This document shows positions 63,419 through 64,000 of a DNA stretch of 64,000 bases, in pieces. The notes beneath the pieces are model-generated. The model was not told the origin of the DNA, did no database searches, and saw nothing but the letters and a program-made list of their open reading frames with translations. This DNA is from Terriglobia bacterium (GTDB lineage Bacteria; Acidobacteriota; Terriglobia; Terriglobales; Acidobacteriaceae): NCBI GenBank assembly GCA_020072645.1, contig JAIQGK010000020.1:1-64000 (forward strand). The letters run 5' to 3'. The translations under genes and the position numbers were made by a program. The stretch's first letter is position 1, and each line of letters starts with the position of its first letter.

Positions 63419-64000
63419 ATGCTGAAAACTCTCGACATTTTGATTGGCGTAGCCACGGTAATGCTGTTGTTCAGCATGGCTGTCACCATCGTTACGCAGT
63501 TTGTGTCCAACCTGATGCAAAGCCGGGGCAAAAACCTGCTGGAAGGCCTGTCCGGCCTGCTGAAGCAGATTGATCCCAATATCGGCAAGGAAGCCGCCGA
63601 CAAGATTGCGGAAACATTGCTCAAGCATCCGCTGGTGGCTGAGGCCAACGGAAAGCTGGGCGAAGTCATCCATCGTGAAGAATTCACCACTCTTCTTATG
63701 GGGCTCTCCGCGGGAGAAAGCGCGGCCACGCTTGAGCCGGTCGCCAAGAAAGCGCTGGATGATCTGCTGGCGAAAAATGGCATTACCGATCCTGCGGGAA
63801 CACTGAAAAATATTCGGGCTACGGCGCTCCAACTGGAAGCGCTCCGTCCTGATCTGGCGAATGATGTCCGTCATGGAATGGCCATCCTGCAGGAAGCCAA
63901 AAGCCAGTTTGTCGCCAAGGTCCACGGCTGGTTTGACCAGACGATTGACCGAGTCAGCTCACGCTTTACCGTCACGGCGCGCGTTGTCACTTTTATTGCC
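63419..64000 (+). CDS. Membrane protein, N-terminal part cut by the window edge
   Basis: A continuous frame of 194 codons runs off the end without a stop. It begins MLKTLDILIGVATVMLLFSM, with one hydrophobic segment, then a helical cytoplasmic part (NLLEGLSGLLKQIDPNIG) and near the end WFDQTIDRVSSRF followed by a second hydrophobic segment. The WFDxxxDRVS pattern is found in a family of uncharacterised bacterial membrane proteins. The C-terminus is outside the window. Confidence 0.7.
   Translation, partial: MLKTLDILIGVATVMLLFSMAVTIVTQFVSNLMQSRGKNLLEGLSGLLKQIDPNIGKEAADKIAETLLKHPLVAEANGKLGEVIHREEFTTLLMGLSAGESAATLEPVAKKALDDLLAKNGITDPAGTLKNIRATALQLEALRPDLANDVRHGMAILQEAKSQFVAKVHGWFDQTIDRVSSRFTVTARVVTFIA

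Noticed and set aside
1-64000. CRISPR arrays, insertion sequences, integrases or prophage genes
   Set aside because: No regularly spaced repeat/spacer pattern, transposase motif or phage structural gene was seen.

Overview
The window looks like chromosomal DNA from a free-living Acidobacteriota (Terriglobia-like) bacterium. This is inferred from a moderately high G+C content, a MacB/FtsX-type duplicated permease of the kind that is common in that phylum, secreted proteins with Ig-like (Big_3_5) and FG-GAP repeats, an meso-diaminopimelate-type MurE, and a uppS-cdsA-dxr-rseP cluster. No rRNA, tRNA, CRISPR array, insertion sequence or phage gene was recognised. No database search was possible, so family names rest on motifs read by eye.

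Layout. 0-10 kb: an MFS transporter, a small secreted protein, a 4-oxalocrotonate tautomerase, a giant secreted subtilase, and the sucC-sucD-ndk operon. 10.6-12.4 kb: a compact type II restriction-modification pair. 12.5-22.2 kb: trpD, then a cut-down cell wall cluster murE-murF-mraY-murD-ftsW. Between mraY and murD this cluster carries an imperfect palindromic repeat, a decayed methyltransferase gene and a TIR/nucleoside-deoxyribosyltransferase-like protein. 22.2-28 kb: a c-di-GMP-responsive cellulose-synthase-like operon (GT2-PilZ, TPR beta-barrel, GT39 membrane glycosyltransferase). 28.6-37 kb: secreted proteins of unknown function, a glycosyltransferase with a GAF-GGDEF cyclase, a stand-alone histidine-kinase dimerisation domain, a solitary GvpL/F protein, a lipoprotein, and an NtrC-type regulator whose phosphorylatable Asp is a Glu.

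37-47.4 kb: DksA/TraR, TonB, a FecR-like secreted protein that seems to start at a non-standard codon, a PilZ protein, TrpG/PabA, and a beta-carbonic anhydrase preceded by a six-cysteine mini-ORF with its own promoter. Then come a DUF1835 protein and uppS-cdsA-dxr-rseP. 47.6-54.6 kb: a CzcCBA-type metal efflux system with a small Cys/His-containing membrane protein in front, then a SirB1-like protein. 54.6-64 kb: the duplicated permease, a DUF4160-DUF2442 pair, a small protein followed by a B12-binding radical SAM enzyme, a membrane protein of unknown function, a second lipoprotein of the same type as the one at 34.7 kb, an APC permease, and the start of a membrane protein cut by the window edge.

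The most notable observation is the poly-cysteine leader peptide (41899-41976, minus strand). It is read from a promoter whose predicted start point falls at its ATG, which fits a cysteine-responsive attenuator. Other points worth checking are the defence-like protein inside the mur cluster, the Asp-to-Glu receiver, the solitary phosphoacceptor domain, the orphan GvpL/F, and the non-ATG start at 39774.
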